DNA of 64,000 nucleotides from Photobacterium aquae (GCF_001029445.1 NZ_LDOT01000006.1:297941-361940); one strand, 5' to 3'; shown: positions 1-8,712, counted from the stretch's first letter. The notes: generated from the sequence alone by a model not told the origin. Made by a program: numbers and translations.

Positions 1-226
1 GGTAGTTTTGGATATGATCGCCAAAGACAGGGGCATACTGCTGGTATGTTTCCTGATTGCGGTTGGCGTTTATCGTTATGTTGTTGGTTTGCGGCTTGAG
101 GATGCCAATAACGTGTTCGATCATGGCTTGGCCGGCCAGTGTGACCAGCCCTTTATCGTTGCCGCCCATTCGGCTGGCTTGCCCGCCGGCAAGGATAACC
201 CAATGGGTTTGTTCAGGCGTAGGCAT
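1..226 (-). CDS. mobA: Molybdenum cofactor guanylyltransferase MobA, 5' part only
   Basis: The first 75 codons of a gene that runs off the left edge of the window. MobA transfers GMP from GTP to molybdopterin, giving the guanine dinucleotide cofactor that bis-MGD enzymes such as formate dehydrogenase need. The visible N-terminus reads [20 protein letters not shown] followed by GGNDKGL, which is the nucleotide-binding LAGGxxxRMGGxDKGL signature of MobA. The ATG overlaps the end of the upstream ABC ATPase gene by 14 bases, so it is the last visible member of the tup operon. Its place behind a tungstate transporter fits supply of Mo/W cofactor to the formate dehydrogenase at 22.9 kb. The C-terminus cannot be assessed. 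Confidence 0.85.
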   Translation of the reverse strand, partial: MPTPEQTHWVILAGGQASRMGGNDKGLVTLAGQAMIEHVIGILKPQTNNITINANRNQETYQQYAPVFGDHIQNY

Positions 227-917
227 AGGTGTCGTTGTCCCCGTCTACAAGTTGAAGTGTGGCGCGTTCAATCAATTGCGAATCTGTAATTGTCCATTGC
301 CGACGGCAAAGTTCGGTCAGAGCATTTTTCTGATGGCTGGTGATCACCAAACTGGTACCGCGCGCAAGTAGGTCTTTGCATAATACCACCATACGCTCTA
401 TGGATTCCTGATCAAGGCTGGCGCTGGATTCATCCATCAGTAGCACGCTTGGGTTCAGAACCCATGCGCGCGCCATAGCAACCCGCTGGCGTTCACCGCC
501 TGATAACACGGAGATATGTTCGTCTGCCAGCGTTTCAAGTCCGACCATCCGCAGGGCATTGATTGCCTCGGTGCGGCGCTTTCGGCGATCACGCAGAGAG
601 AACTTTAGGCCATAACACACATTATCCAATACACTGCCGTCGAACATATACGGTGTTTGGTGCATGTAAATGACGCCGCTGTTGCTTTGGGCACAGAACA
701 AACGGCGGATCCACGAGTTATGGCTTAGGTTAATATCGCCGGTTGATGGCTTTTGCAATCCGCTCAGCACTTTGAGCAGGGTGGTTTTCCCCACGCCATT
801 GTCGCCGGTAAGGTAGATGGCATCTTTGGGGCCAAGTACCAAGTGCGGGATGTGAAACAGCAGCCGCTCTTTAAACCGAACAGACAAATCATTGGCTTGT
901 ATCGAGAGTTGAGTCAT
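213..917 (-). CDS. tupC: Tungstate ABC transporter ATP-binding protein TupC
   Basis: ATPase of an oxyanion ABC importer, 234 residues. Visible motifs are Walker [10 protein letters not shown] near residue 40, the signature LSGGERQR near residue 140, and Walker B VLLMDES followed by a conserved switch histidine (ITSHQ). It is short and lacks the C-terminal regulatory domain found in ModC, as is usual for TupC/WtpC-like ATPases. I chose the ATG at 917 because a GGGA element lies about 8 bases upstream, rather than the TTG one codon earlier. It follows the permease gene by 12 bases and overlaps mobA. The tungstate assignment rests on the binding protein TupA; the ATPase alone would only say 'oxyanion-type ABC ATPase'. 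Confidence 0.85.
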   Translation of the reverse strand: MTQLSIQANDLSVRFKERLLFHIPHLVLGPKDAIYLTGDNGVGKTTLLKVLSGLQKPSTGDINLSHNSWIRRLFCAQSNSGVIYMHQTPYMFDGSVLDNVCYGLKFSLRDRRKRRTEAINALRMVGLETLADEHISVLSGGERQRVAMARAWVLNPSVLLMDESSASLDQESIERMVVLCKDLLARGTSLVITSHQKNALTELCRRQWTITDSQLIERATLQLVDGDNDTYAYA

Positions 918-929
918 CAAAATTCCCGC

Positions 930-1631
930 TTAGTTAGTACGCAAATGGGCCTTGCCATGTGCGACAGATAAGATGAAGTTTAGTCCCAATGCCAATACCA
1001 GCAGTACCATCCCTAATGCTACCCCCTGGGCGAATGCGCCTTTGGAGCTTTCCAGAGCAATGGCCGTCGGAATATTTCGGGTAGAGTTTAAAATATTTCC
1101 ACCCACCATCATAGAACAACCGACCTCGGTAATGATTCGGCTGAATGAGGTGACGACAGCGGCAAGCAGCGGAAAGCGGCTTTCCCACATCAGGCTCATG
1201 AAGGCTCGAGGCAGGCTGGCTCCGAGAGTGAGTGAGGTTTCCCAGGCGCGACGGTCACTGTTTTGAAAAGCGGCGTGCATCATAGAGACAAGAATGGGAA
1301 AACAGATCAGAATCTGACCGAGGATCATCGCTTGCTGGGTAAACAGTAGTTTCCAGTCACCGAGTGGGCCGGCACGTGAAAGCAGCATATAGAGCAGCAG
1401 ACCGATCACTACAGTTGGAATAGACTGGAAGGTGTTGAACAAAGATAAAATAAGCCATCGCCCCGGGAATTTCCCGTAGGCGAGGGCAAAGCCGATCAGC
1501 ATTGAAGGCAATAGCACAATCGCTATTGCCAGCAATGAAACCGAGAATGAAACACCGACGATCCCCCAAAGGGCGGTATCCCCGCTAAACAGCAGTTGGA
1601 TCGCCTGGTGTGTGGTTTGCCATATATCCAT
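930..1631 (-). CDS. tupB: Tungstate ABC transporter permease TupB
   Basis: Inner-membrane permease of 233 residues with about five to six hydrophobic segments, of the binding-protein-dependent (BPD_transp_1) family. The cytoplasmic EAA-type loop, contacted by the ATPase, is visible as ETSLTLGASLPRAFMS around residues 130-145. Its ATG directly abuts the TAA of tupA with no intervening base, so translation is probably coupled. It should form the membrane channel for tungstate (possibly also molybdate) delivered by TupA. Size and the three-gene order A-B-C match TupABC, as opposed to ModABC, where ModB is of similar size but ModA carries different motifs. Confidence 0.85.
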   Translation of the reverse strand: MDIWQTTHQAIQLLFSGDTALWGIVGVSFSVSLLAIAIVLLPSMLIGFALAYGKFPGRWLILSLFNTFQSIPTVVIGLLLYMLLSRAGPLGDWKLLFTQQAMILGQILICFPILVSMMHAAFQNSDRRAWETSLTLGASLPRAFMSLMWESRFPLLAAVVTSFSRIITEVGCSMMVGGNILNSTRNIPTAIALESSKGAFAQGVALGMVLLVLALGLNFILSVAHGKAHLRTN

Positions 1632-2444
1632 TTATTGAGCAATAGCATCCGCAACAAACAGCTGCTCGCCGTGTCGCTTGTAATCGTTGATTAGGTGTTG
1701 TGCTTTGGCGTTTACCAACCAGTCGCTGAATACTTTAGCACCCTGGTAGTTGATGTCTGGGTAACGGCTAGGGTTAACAAGAATCACCTGGTAAGGGTTG
1801 AATAGGCGTTGGTCGCCCTGCAAAACGATTTTCAGGTCAAGCTTGTTTTGGTAGGCCAGCCAAGTACCGCGGTCAGTCAGGGTGTAAGCCTGCAGTTCAG
1901 ATGCCATGTTCAATGTTGGACCCATACCTTGGCCAACGGCTTTGTAGTTAGTGAAATGAGGTTCGATTTTCGCCTGAGCCCACAGGTTTAGCTCTTTCTT
2001 GTGGGTACCAGAATCGTCACCGCGAGATACAAAGCCTTCATCTTCTTTGGCGATAGTTGTTAGAGCTTTGGCAACATCAGTCATACCGTCGATGTGGGCT
2101 GGATCCGCTTTAGGGCCAACCAGCACAAAGTCATTGTGCATCAGTTTACGAGGCAGAACACCAAAACCTTTCTCAACGAAAACGGCCTCAGCTTTTGGTG
2201 CGTGGGTCATAACTAGATCCACGTCGCCGTTTTCACCCATACGTAGAGATTTGCCTGTACCTGCCGCCAGAACTTCAACGGTGTAACCTGTATCTTTCTT
2301 AAATTCAGGTAGTAGGTAATCTAGCAAACCAGAGTGGTATGTGCTGGTAGTGGTCGCCAAACGTACAGTCATATCTTCAGCGGCATGCAATGCTGTCGCT
2401 GATACTAGTGCCAAAACTGCAATTGTTGTTTTTATAAATTTCAT
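1632..2444 (-). CDS. tupA: Periplasmic tungstate-binding protein TupA
   Basis: Solute-binding protein of 270 residues with a Sec signal peptide (MKFIKTTIAVLALVSATALHA, cleavage near residue 21). The mature N-terminus has the ATTTSTYHSGLLDYLLPEF segment typical of the TupA/PBP_like_2 family, in which the TTTS residues help bind the oxyanion, followed by VEVLAAGTGKSLRMGENGDVD. TupA proteins prefer tungstate over molybdate. The start is supported by AGGA 10 bases upstream. A near-perfect sigma54 promoter (2521-2536) precedes it, with a GACA/TGTC palindrome further upstream (2663-2683). I infer nitrogen-regulator-type activation by the divergently encoded response regulator. Confidence 0.9.
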   Translation of the reverse strand: MKFIKTTIAVLALVSATALHAAEDMTVRLATTTSTYHSGLLDYLLPEFKKDTGYTVEVLAAGTGKSLRMGENGDVDLVMTHAPKAEAVFVEKGFGVLPRKLMHNDFVLVGPKADPAHIDGMTDVAKALTTIAKEDEGFVSRGDDSGTHKKELNLWAQAKIEPHFTNYKAVGQGMGPTLNMASELQAYTLTDRGTWLAYQNKLDLKIVLQGDQRLFNPYQVILVNPSRYPDINYQGAKVFSDWLVNAKAQHLINDYKRHGEQLFVADAIAQ

Positions 2445-2520
2445 AGGTCTTCCTGACGGTTAGTCATTTATAGCTATTAAAAGAAAAAGCGCACAGTTGC
2501 GCCATCATCGAGCATCCAAA

Positions 2521-2536
2521 AGCAAATGCCGTGCCA
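2521..2536 (-). promoter_or_regulatory. Sigma54 (-24/-12) promoter of tupABC-mobA
   Basis: Read on the minus strand the sequence is TGGCACGGCATTTGCT. It fits the sigma54 consensus TGGCACG-N4-TTGCW at every defined position and has exact GG-N10-GC spacing. Transcription would start near 2510, leaving a leader of about 65 bases before the tupA ATG. Sigma54 promoters need an AAA+ activator; the divergent gene at 2709 encodes one with the required GAFTGA loop. Confidence 0.85.
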
Positions 2537-2592
2537 ACTTTAAAAGTGATGCCTGTAGTGATAGCTGAAAGGCATTTAAATTAATGATTATA

Positions 2593-2614
2593 AACAATAT
2601 AAATAAATATTGTT
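2593..2614. repeat. AT-rich inverted repeat between promoter and activator site
   Basis: AACAATAT and ATATTGTT form a perfect 8-base inverted repeat with a 6-base spacer. It lies between the tupA sigma54 promoter and the upstream palindrome, where a DNA bend (for instance by IHF) is common in such promoters. No binding protein can be assigned from sequence alone. Confidence 0.4.
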
Positions 2615-2662
2615 ATGACGTAGGCGGAATCTTTTGCAAACAATTTTGACAGGGATTATGAC

Positions 2663-2683
2663 TGTGAGACAAAATGTCGCACA
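2663..2683. promoter_or_regulatory. Probable enhancer site for the sigma54 activator (GACA-N3-TGTC palindrome)
   Basis: A 21-base interrupted palindrome, TGTG-A-GACA-AAA-TGTC-G-CACA, whose arms pair except at one position on each side and the centre. It lies about 160 bases upstream of the expected tupA start point and just before the activator gene. The core resembles the sites upstream of the formate dehydrogenase operon (20032-20137), which suggests one shared regulator. Confidence 0.6.
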
Positions 2684-2708
2684 GATTTCTTAAGTGAACA
2701 TACAATTT

Positions 2709-4229
2709 ATGTCTGAAAATACCGTGAACTCTTGGTCTGCCGTTTCCGTGCTTGTTGTTGATGACGAGCCGGGGATGCGAGCCATATTGAAAAAAGCGCT
2801 TAGTAAACAGTTTGCTCAGGTCGATGTCGCCGGCAGTATTGAAGAAGCCGAAGAGCTCAGGAAACGTTGTCACTTTGATCTGTTGATTGTTGATATCAAC
2901 TTACCAGGACGTTCCGGTATTGAATGGCACGAAGCTTTTGATCCGAGTACCCGCCGTAGTGATGTGATTTTCATGACGGGTTATGCGGATTTGGATACTG
3001 CGATTAAAGCGTTGCGTGCGGGGGCATCTGATTTCATTCTCAAGCCTTTCAATCTTGATCAGATGATGCAGTCGGTGCAGCGCTGTATTGAACGCCGTTT
3101 AATGGAACGCCAGAATTTTGCCTTGCAGCGTGACGTTGAGCGTACCTATCCGATAGATATTATTGGTGATGCGCAAAGTACATTGAGATTAAAGAAGATT
3201 ATTGGTCAACTTGCACCGTCATTGGCTGCAGTATTGGTAGAAGGTGAGTCTGGGACCGGGAAAGAGTTGGTTGCCCGTGCGTTGCATCAGCTCAGTCAGC
3301 GGAGCGGGCCGTTTGTACCGTTAAACTGCGGGGCGATTGCTCCAGACCTGCTGGAGAGCGAATTGTTCGGCCATGTTTCAGGAGCGTTTACCGGAGCAAA
3401 GAAAGGCCGTGAGGGACTGTTCCGGGTTGCCAATAACGGAACCTTGTTCCTCGATGAAATTGGCGAAATGCCATTGTCGATGCAATCCTCTTTGCTGCGC
3501 GCCCTTGAGCAGAAGGCGATTCGTCCGGTTGGCTCGGAGCGTGAGGTTCAGGTCGATGTCCGTATTGTGGCAGCGACGAACCGCAATCTTAAAAAAGAAG
3601 TCGAAGAAGGGCGCTTCCGCCGAGATTTGTACTATCGACTCAATGTGCTCACCATCGATATGCCTGCACTTCGGAACAGACTAGAAGATATCCCTGCTTT
3701 GGCTCATCACTTTACGGTACAACTTTCCAAAGAATTAGGGGTACAGCCAGTCAATTGGACCCATGAAGATATTGCAGCGATGCAGGCATACGATTGGCCG
3801 GGTAATATTCGTGAGCTGCGTAATATGATGGAACGCTGTTTGCTGTTGGGTAAACCGCCTGCGGACTATTGGCGCGAACTAGGTGACGGTGTCACGCAGT
3901 GGGAAGCAAGCAGTGATGCCGATTCGGCGGTAAAAGCCGAAGAGAGTGAGGCCCCAGAGGCAGGCGTATCTCAATCTTTGCCATTATCGAATTATAGCGA
4001 TGACGATCGGCCATGCCGCTGTCACGAACATGATAGCGATGAGGTTATTTTCTGTTATCCGAGCGAATGGCCTCTAAAAGAGGTGGAAAAGGCGCACATT
4101 ATGCAGGTAGTGGACTACAACGGTGGTAATAAGTCAGCAGCTGCCCGTCAGCTTGGCGTGGCACGCAAGACCCTTGAGCGAAAATTCAAGGAGTGGGCTG
4201 ATGAATCTGAATTGTCGCCGGAAGAATAG
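2709..4229 (+). CDS. Sigma54-dependent two-component response regulator (NtrC type)
   Basis: A 506-residue activator. It has a receiver domain (about residues 10-125) with phosphoacceptor Asp62 in LIVDINLPG and a KPF motif, then an AAA+ sigma54-interaction domain with Walker A GESGTGKE (179-186) and the GAFTGA loop (225-230). A Fis-type helix-turn-helix ends the protein (KSAAARQLGVARKTLERKF). Between AAA+ and HTH lies an unusual Cys/His cluster, CRCHEH at 436-441 plus Cys449. The kinase gene follows after 3 bases. Start chosen at the ATG at 2709; a GTG five codons earlier is the alternative, and neither has a strong ribosome site. Context suggests control of tup and fdh genes. The inducing signal is unknown. 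Confidence 0.9.
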   Translation: MSENTVNSWSAVSVLVVDDEPGMRAILKKALSKQFAQVDVAGSIEEAEELRKRCHFDLLIVDINLPGRSGIEWHEAFDPSTRRSDVIFMTGYADLDTAIKALRAGASDFILKPFNLDQMMQSVQRCIERRLMERQNFALQRDVERTYPIDIIGDAQSTLRLKKIIGQLAPSLAAVLVEGESGTGKELVARALHQLSQRSGPFVPLNCGAIAPDLLESELFGHVSGAFTGAKKGREGLFRVANNGTLFLDEIGEMPLSMQSSLLRALEQKAIRPVGSEREVQVDVRIVAATNRNLKKEVEEGRFRRDLYYRLNVLTIDMPALRNRLEDIPALAHHFTVQLSKELGVQPVNWTHEDIAAMQAYDWPGNIRELRNMMERCLLLGKPPADYWRELGDGVTQWEASSDADSAVKAEESEAPEAGVSQSLPLSNYSDDDRPCRCHEHDSDEVIFCYPSEWPLKEVEKAHIMQVVDYNGGNKSAAARQLGVARKTLERKFKEWADESELSPEE

Positions 4230-4232
4230 GGC

Positions 4233-6278
4233 ATGTCTGTGAAGCAGTTTATTCTGATGTGGATCCGGCGTTTTCGCACTATGGTTCGTTATCGTCTTTT
4301 GATGTTGACCTCGGTGCCGATCATTATCACGTTGCTGGCCTTGATTGCGCTGACTATGTACTGGACCGTGCGTTATACCTGGCAGAGCGCCTTGATGAAT
4401 GTCCGGGCCGATCTGGCGGTTGCCCATCACAGCATGGAATTGCTGCAAAAAGAACAACGGATGCAATTGCATGCCTTGGTTGAATCTTATGATTTTCAGA
4501 TGTTGCTTCGGAATAACGAAAGCGAGTTGATTGATTGGGCCCACCAGCAGGCAAAGCATTACGACTTGGATTTCGTGGCAGTGCATCCGGCCTCGGCGTT
4601 AGGGGAATTTTCCAAATCGAGCCGACGGTTGCTGACCCAAGGAACCGAACAGACATTTTTCCAGACCTTGGAAGGGTATCAGCTTGGTAAATTGAATTCG
4701 GATTTGCCGATTCGAGCCCAGATCCCGTTGCTCAACGAACCGGGGATCATCACTCGGGGTTTGGTGAGTCGAAGTTTGTTGCCGATCTTTAACGAAGAGG
4801 GCCAGCTTCAGTGGATAGTCGACGGAGGCATGCTACTTAATAACAGTACGCGGCTGGTGGATCGGATCCGCGATTTGGTCTACGCCTCTAACACCTTGCC
4901 CAAAGGGTCGATCGGAACGGTTACCCTGTTTATGGATGATATCCGGGTCAGTACCAATGTGCCGTTGGATAGTCGTCAGCTTAATGGGCGTGCTATCGGT
5001 ACCAGAGTGTCGCCAGATGTTCATCAATTGGTACTTGAAGACGGAGAAACCTGGGTTAACCGTGCCTTTGTGTATGATGATTGGTATGTCTCAGCCTATG
5101 AGCCGTTGAAAAATCAAGAAGGCGATATTATCGGCATGCTCTATACCGGGTATTTAGAGTGGCCGATGATCAAAATCTATCTGACTAATATTATAGAGCT
5201 AGGTTTTGGTATCGTGGCGGTGCTATTGATTTCCGGAGGGATCGTTTATCGCGGCTCGCGGGATTTGTTCAGGCCTATCGAGCGAATGCACCAAGTGGTG
5301 ATGGCAGTGAAGCTGGGGCTTGACCGTCGTATCGGTTGTTTGGATTTAACCGATGGGCATGAGTTGCAAATACTCGGTCAGCAGTTTGATACCATGCTTG
5401 ATCAGCTCCACCAGCGCAATGAGACAATCAAGCAAGCCTCTTTGGAACTAGAAGATAAAGTTAAGGACCGAACTCATAGCTTGCGCGAGAAAACCGAAGA
5501 GTTGGAACAGCATATTAAGCTGCTTAACTTGGCTCGTAGCAAGTTGGTGAACAGTGAAAAGTTGGCGGCATTGGGTGAGCTTACCGCAGGTATTGCCCAT
5601 GAAATCAATAACCCGACGGCTGTGATTCTTGGCAACGTGGAATTACTTCAGTATGAGTTGGGAGAGGATACCGAGCGGGTAAGGGAAGAGTTGGATGCAA
5701 TTCACGAGCAGATTGACCGCATACGCAATATAACCCGCAGTCTGCTCCAATACAGTCGCCAAGGGGGCGTTCAGGACGAGATCACCTGGCAGCATCTCAA
5801 TCCGATTGTCGAGGAAAGCCTGACGTTGGTCAGAACCGGTACTAAAAAGTACGATGTTGTGATTGACGCTCACCTTGAGGCTCGTTGCAGCGTAGAGGTA
5901 AACCGCCATCAGTTGTTGCAAGTATTGGTGAACCTGATGATGAATGGGGTTCATGCGATGGATGATTCGGGACGGCTGGTGGTAAAAACAGCCGATTGGA
6001 TTGGAGAGCAAGGAGAAGTACTGGGGGCCGTGGTAATGATTAGCGATCATGGCTGTGGTATTAGTGACGAGAACCTTAAGCGAATATTCGATCCGTTTTT
6101 TACCACCCGACGAAGTGGTACTGGGCTTGGCCTGTCGGTGAGCCAGGGGATTATCACCAGTATCGGTGGTGAAATTACCGTTGAATCACAGCTAGGCGAA
6201 GGCTCGACATTTTCAGTTTTCTTACCAGAAAAAGCCCTAGGGGATAAAATTGATACACTTGAGCTTGAAGCTATTTAG
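4233..6278 (+). CDS. Membrane sensor histidine kinase with periplasmic sensor domain
   Basis: A 681-residue kinase paired with the sigma54 activator 3 bases upstream. A first membrane segment (about 25-48) and a second (about 312-337) enclose a large periplasmic region with Cache-like features. A HAMP-like linker and coiled coil follow, then the HisKA box with His456 (GIAHEINNPTAV). The catalytic domain shows GHGISDEN-type N/G1 residues (SDHGCGISDENL) and GTGLGLSVSQ. The long periplasmic domain implies an extracellular or periplasmic ligand. Formate, a tungstate-related signal or a redox signal would suit the neighbourhood, but nothing in the sequence identifies it. A strong terminator follows. 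Confidence 0.9.
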   Translation: MSVKQFILMWIRRFRTMVRYRLLMLTSVPIIITLLALIALTMYWTVRYTWQSALMNVRADLAVAHHSMELLQKEQRMQLHALVESYDFQMLLRNNESELIDWAHQQAKHYDLDFVAVHPASALGEFSKSSRRLLTQGTEQTFFQTLEGYQLGKLNSDLPIRAQIPLLNEPGIITRGLVSRSLLPIFNEEGQLQWIVDGGMLLNNSTRLVDRIRDLVYASNTLPKGSIGTVTLFMDDIRVSTNVPLDSRQLNGRAIGTRVSPDVHQLVLEDGETWVNRAFVYDDWYVSAYEPLKNQEGDIIGMLYTGYLEWPMIKIYLTNIIELGFGIVAVLLISGGIVYRGSRDLFRPIERMHQVVMAVKLGLDRRIGCLDLTDGHELQILGQQFDTMLDQLHQRNETIKQASLELEDKVKDRTHSLREKTEELEQHIKLLNLARSKLVNSEKLAALGELTAGIAHEINNPTAVILGNVELLQYELGEDTERVREELDAIHEQIDRIRNITRSLLQYSRQGGVQDEITWQHLNPIVEESLTLVRTGTKKYDVVIDAHLEARCSVEVNRHQLLQVLVNLMMNGVHAMDDSGRLVVKTADWIGEQGEVLGAVVMISDHGCGISDENLKRIFDPFFTTRRSGTGLGLSVSQGIITSIGGEITVESQLGEGSTFSVFLPEKALGDKIDTLELEAI

Positions 6279-6308
6279 TGGTCGAGATTTGGGGCTGAGA
6301 TAGCAAAT

Positions 6309-6339
6309 AAAAAGGCATGATGAGAGTCATGCCTTTTTT
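6309..6339 (+). terminator. Rho-independent terminator of the two-component operon
   Basis: AAAAGGCATGA and TCATGCCTTTT form an 11-base stem with a 6-base loop, followed by a T run. It lies 30 bases after the kinase stop codon. Confidence 0.85.
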
Positions 6340-6405
6340 AATGCTGCAGTGTGATGACAGATTGATATTGAATAATCATAGTCTGCTTATCTGTTGTATT
6401 GCCTG

Positions 6406-6507
6406 CTACATGAGGATTAGGCCGATGAACATTGCGCCAAGGGCAGTGAGAACCGTACGTGTGATGATGCCACAGTGATTAGGGTTAATCATTTCTTGAT
6501 GCTGCAT
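6406..6507 (-). CDS. Small hydrophobic protein, 33 residues
   Basis: An ATG at 6507 preceded by AAAAGGA with 6-base spacing opens a 33-codon frame ending in TAG. The protein begins with a short polar stretch (MQHQEMINPNHCGI) and ends in a single hydrophobic segment (VLTALGAMFIGLILM), so it would be a one-pass inner-membrane peptide. The ribosome site and composition support it as a real small gene. I do not recognise a family. It stands alone between the kinase terminator and the transglycosylase gene. No function is claimed. Confidence 0.45.
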   Translation of the reverse strand: MQHQEMINPNHCGIITRTVLTALGAMFIGLILM

Positions 6508-6712
6508 ATATGATCCTTTTATGACAGAAATAATAAAATTCAGTGAATTAGCATAATTAAGAATAGATCAAAAAACGTTTCGGAAGAACTGGAAAAAGTG
6601 AATTGTTTTGAGGCGTGTTCGGAAATGTGACTAACTGAACACTATTCATAATAGTGTCATAATCTAAGTTAAAAGACGGTGTAACCGATCATAATGGGAG
6701 TTGGCTACAGGG

Positions 6713-7891
6713 CTATTGCGATGGCGGAAGGAGTAATTTTTGGCCAACCCGAATGAATGAATCATTGAGTCGGTTGAGCTGTTTAATTTCATCAACGGAG
6801 ATATTGTTCAGCCATGCCAGTTCATTGAGTGAATCTCCGTGTTTGATGTCATAAACGGTGAATTTTTCTTTCGCATATCGGGATTCGTGGCTGTTGGCAT
6901 AGAACTCAGTGATATTCGCGGATGGCAGTAAAATATAATTGTCACCTTTGCTGTGAGTTACCCCTGCGGTGTAACCGGGATTGAGCTGGTATAGCATTTT
7001 GCTGGGTACTCCTGAATGTTGGGCAATCGTTTTTAATTTAATTTTATTTTTTACGATGACGGGTTCAATAACCGTATGTGCTTTGATGTCGGAAAAAGGG
7101 AGATTGAGTTGATGACGTTTGGCGACGATTTCTGCCATAGCAAGGAGTTTTGGCACATACATCCGAGTTTCTTTTGGTAACTCCAATGCCCAGAACTCTG
7201 TCGACCGACCTGCCTTTTTGTTTTTCTTGATGGCTTTTTTGACCCTTCCTTCCCCGGTGTTGTACGCGGCGATGGCATGAAGCCAGTTTCCATCGAATTT
7301 GTCATGTAGATAAGCCAGTAGATCCAGAGCCGCATCGGTTGATTGGACGATGTCTCTGCGTCCGTCATAGCCACGAATAATATTTAGCCCGAAGGTTCTG
7401 CCTGTTGGGGCTGTGATTTGCCATAGCCCGGATGCCCCTTTCGATGAGAAGGCAAATTGGTCGAAGCTACTTTCAACGAAGGGTAGCAAGGCGATTTCAA
7501 TCGGAAAATCGCGAGCATCTACCTGTTGGTAGATATAGAAAAGGAAAGGTTCGGCACGTTGGGTGACTTGCTCAATATGATAGGGGTTATTGATATACCA
7601 GCGGCGATAGTAGTTGATACGGCCATTGCTCTGTTGGCTAAACTGAAAATCTTTAACCATGAGATCCCATAAACTTGGCGCATCGTGGCTATTTTCAATA
7701 GGAAGGCGTTCGATAGAATCTGTGGCAATAAATGTTCCCTTGAAGCTCTCCGGGCTGATGGAGCAGGAGAGATCCAGGTCCATTGTTAAAGGCTCGGGGG
7801 TGTTGGTTGTCGCAACAGGCTCTGACACTTTCGTAGTCTGACAACCGCTTAGTAATATCAAGACAATAGCGCTAATAATAATTTTATTCAT
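6713..7891 (-). CDS. MltD-like lytic murein transglycosylase lipoprotein with one LysM domain
   Basis: A 392-residue lipoprotein (MNKIIISAIVLILLSGC, lipobox LSGC) with a soluble-lytic-transglycosylase domain. The catalytic glutamate sits in LLPFVESSFDQFAFSSKGASG, followed by GLWQI and AAYNTGEGRVKKAI motifs. The C-terminus carries a single LysM peptidoglycan-binding module (YDIKHGDSLNELAWLNNI). MltD of enteric bacteria usually has two or more LysM modules and is longer, so this is a short relative, possibly a second MltD-type enzyme. It would cleave peptidoglycan glycan strands in the periplasm with 1,6-anhydro product formation. It appears monocistronic. Confidence 0.85.
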   Translation of the reverse strand: MNKIIISAIVLILLSGCQTTKVSEPVATTNTPEPLTMDLDLSCSISPESFKGTFIATDSIERLPIENSHDAPSLWDLMVKDFQFSQQSNGRINYYRRWYINNPYHIEQVTQRAEPFLFYIYQQVDARDFPIEIALLPFVESSFDQFAFSSKGASGLWQITAPTGRTFGLNIIRGYDGRRDIVQSTDAALDLLAYLHDKFDGNWLHAIAAYNTGEGRVKKAIKKNKKAGRSTEFWALELPKETRMYVPKLLAMAEIVAKRHQLNLPFSDIKAHTVIEPVIVKNKIKLKTIAQHSGVPSKMLYQLNPGYTAGVTHSKGDNYILLPSANITEFYANSHESRYAKEKFTVYDIKHGDSLNELAWLNNISVDEIKQLNRLNDSFIRVGQKLLLPPSQ

Positions 7892-8202
7892 AAATACAAT
7901 ACAGCTATGAAATATTTGCTTTTTGTTTTGTCATTATTTTGACCATTCATAAAAGCGTAGCAGTAAATGAGCCAAATCGTGGTAATGAGCCCAGTGGCAA
8001 CCCCGTCTATTACAAGGTGTTTACTTGATAATGCGTTCAGCTATAAGAGAATTAAATCAATAAAACAACATGTTAGATGAGTTATGTATTCAACATGAGA
8101 TCGTGGCATAACCTTATCGCAATGCTGAAAAGGACAGAATCGCGCAACTGTGAAATTGATCTAGCCTTAAAAATAGACTGATCATTAATCGGGAAGAGTG
8201 TG
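7892..8202. other. Intergenic region without recognised gene
   Basis: About 310 bases between two divergent genes. It must hold the promoters for the transglycosylase (left) and the LRAT-fold gene (right). I see no convincing operator, RNA or open frame. Confidence 0.5.
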
Positions 8203-8712
8203 ATGACCCATTATGCACCGGGTACGGTAGTTAAAGTGCGCTGTAGTACGTATTGGCATTATGGCATGGCGGATGGCCACGGTTATGTGGTGCACAATTC
8301 CAAAAAGTGGCGGCAAGTCACTCGCGAAACAGAGGCGGAGTTCTCGGAAGGTCGGCAAATTGTGCTGAGCGACATACAAGGCCGAGATCCAGAGCAGGCT
8401 CTGGATTATGCCCTGAGCCAAATAGGGCGTCGTTATAATTTGTTTAGCCAAAATTGCGAGCAATTCGTTCGTGAAGCGCATGGCCTGACGAAGGAGTGTA
8501 CGCAGTTACAGCGGTTATTGGTTACCGTAGCTGGTGGCTATATCACCGTTAGTGCGCTGAATCCGGTTGTGAAACTGGCAGGTTTGGGGTTGATTTGTGG
8601 TGCTCTGGTTGGTTCAGTAGAAAACAGTCCGTATGAGCGGGCAGTCAAGGGGGCACAATTGGTTGCGGGCACGGCGATAGTGATATCAACTGTGCTAAGG
8701 CGTATCCGTTAG
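8203..8712 (+). CDS. LRAT-domain (NlpC/P60-like) protein with C-terminal membrane segments
   Basis: A 169-residue protein. The N-terminal two thirds match the lecithin-retinol acyltransferase fold. A catalytic-type histidine is in STYWHYGMADG, and a nucleophile cysteine is in FSQNCEQFV, the bacterial version of the NCEHF motif. The C-terminal part contains two hydrophobic stretches (LVTVAGGYITVSALNPVVKL and GLGLICGALVGSV), suggesting membrane attachment. Members of this fold act as acyltransferases, phospholipases or peptidases; no substrate can be assigned. The ATG at 8203 is preferred over the GTG one codon earlier because GGGAAG lies at proper distance. It precedes the PHA granule gene cluster but may be independent. 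Confidence 0.75.
   Translation: MTHYAPGTVVKVRCSTYWHYGMADGHGYVVHNSKKWRQVTRETEAEFSEGRQIVLSDIQGRDPEQALDYALSQIGRRYNLFSQNCEQFVREAHGLTKECTQLQRLLVTVAGGYITVSALNPVVKLAGLGLICGALVGSVENSPYERAVKGAQLVAGTAIVISTVLRRIR

Noticed and set aside
8..371. Plus-strand frames at the left edge
   Set aside because: They are antisense to mobA and tupC, whose motifs are clear on the minus strand.
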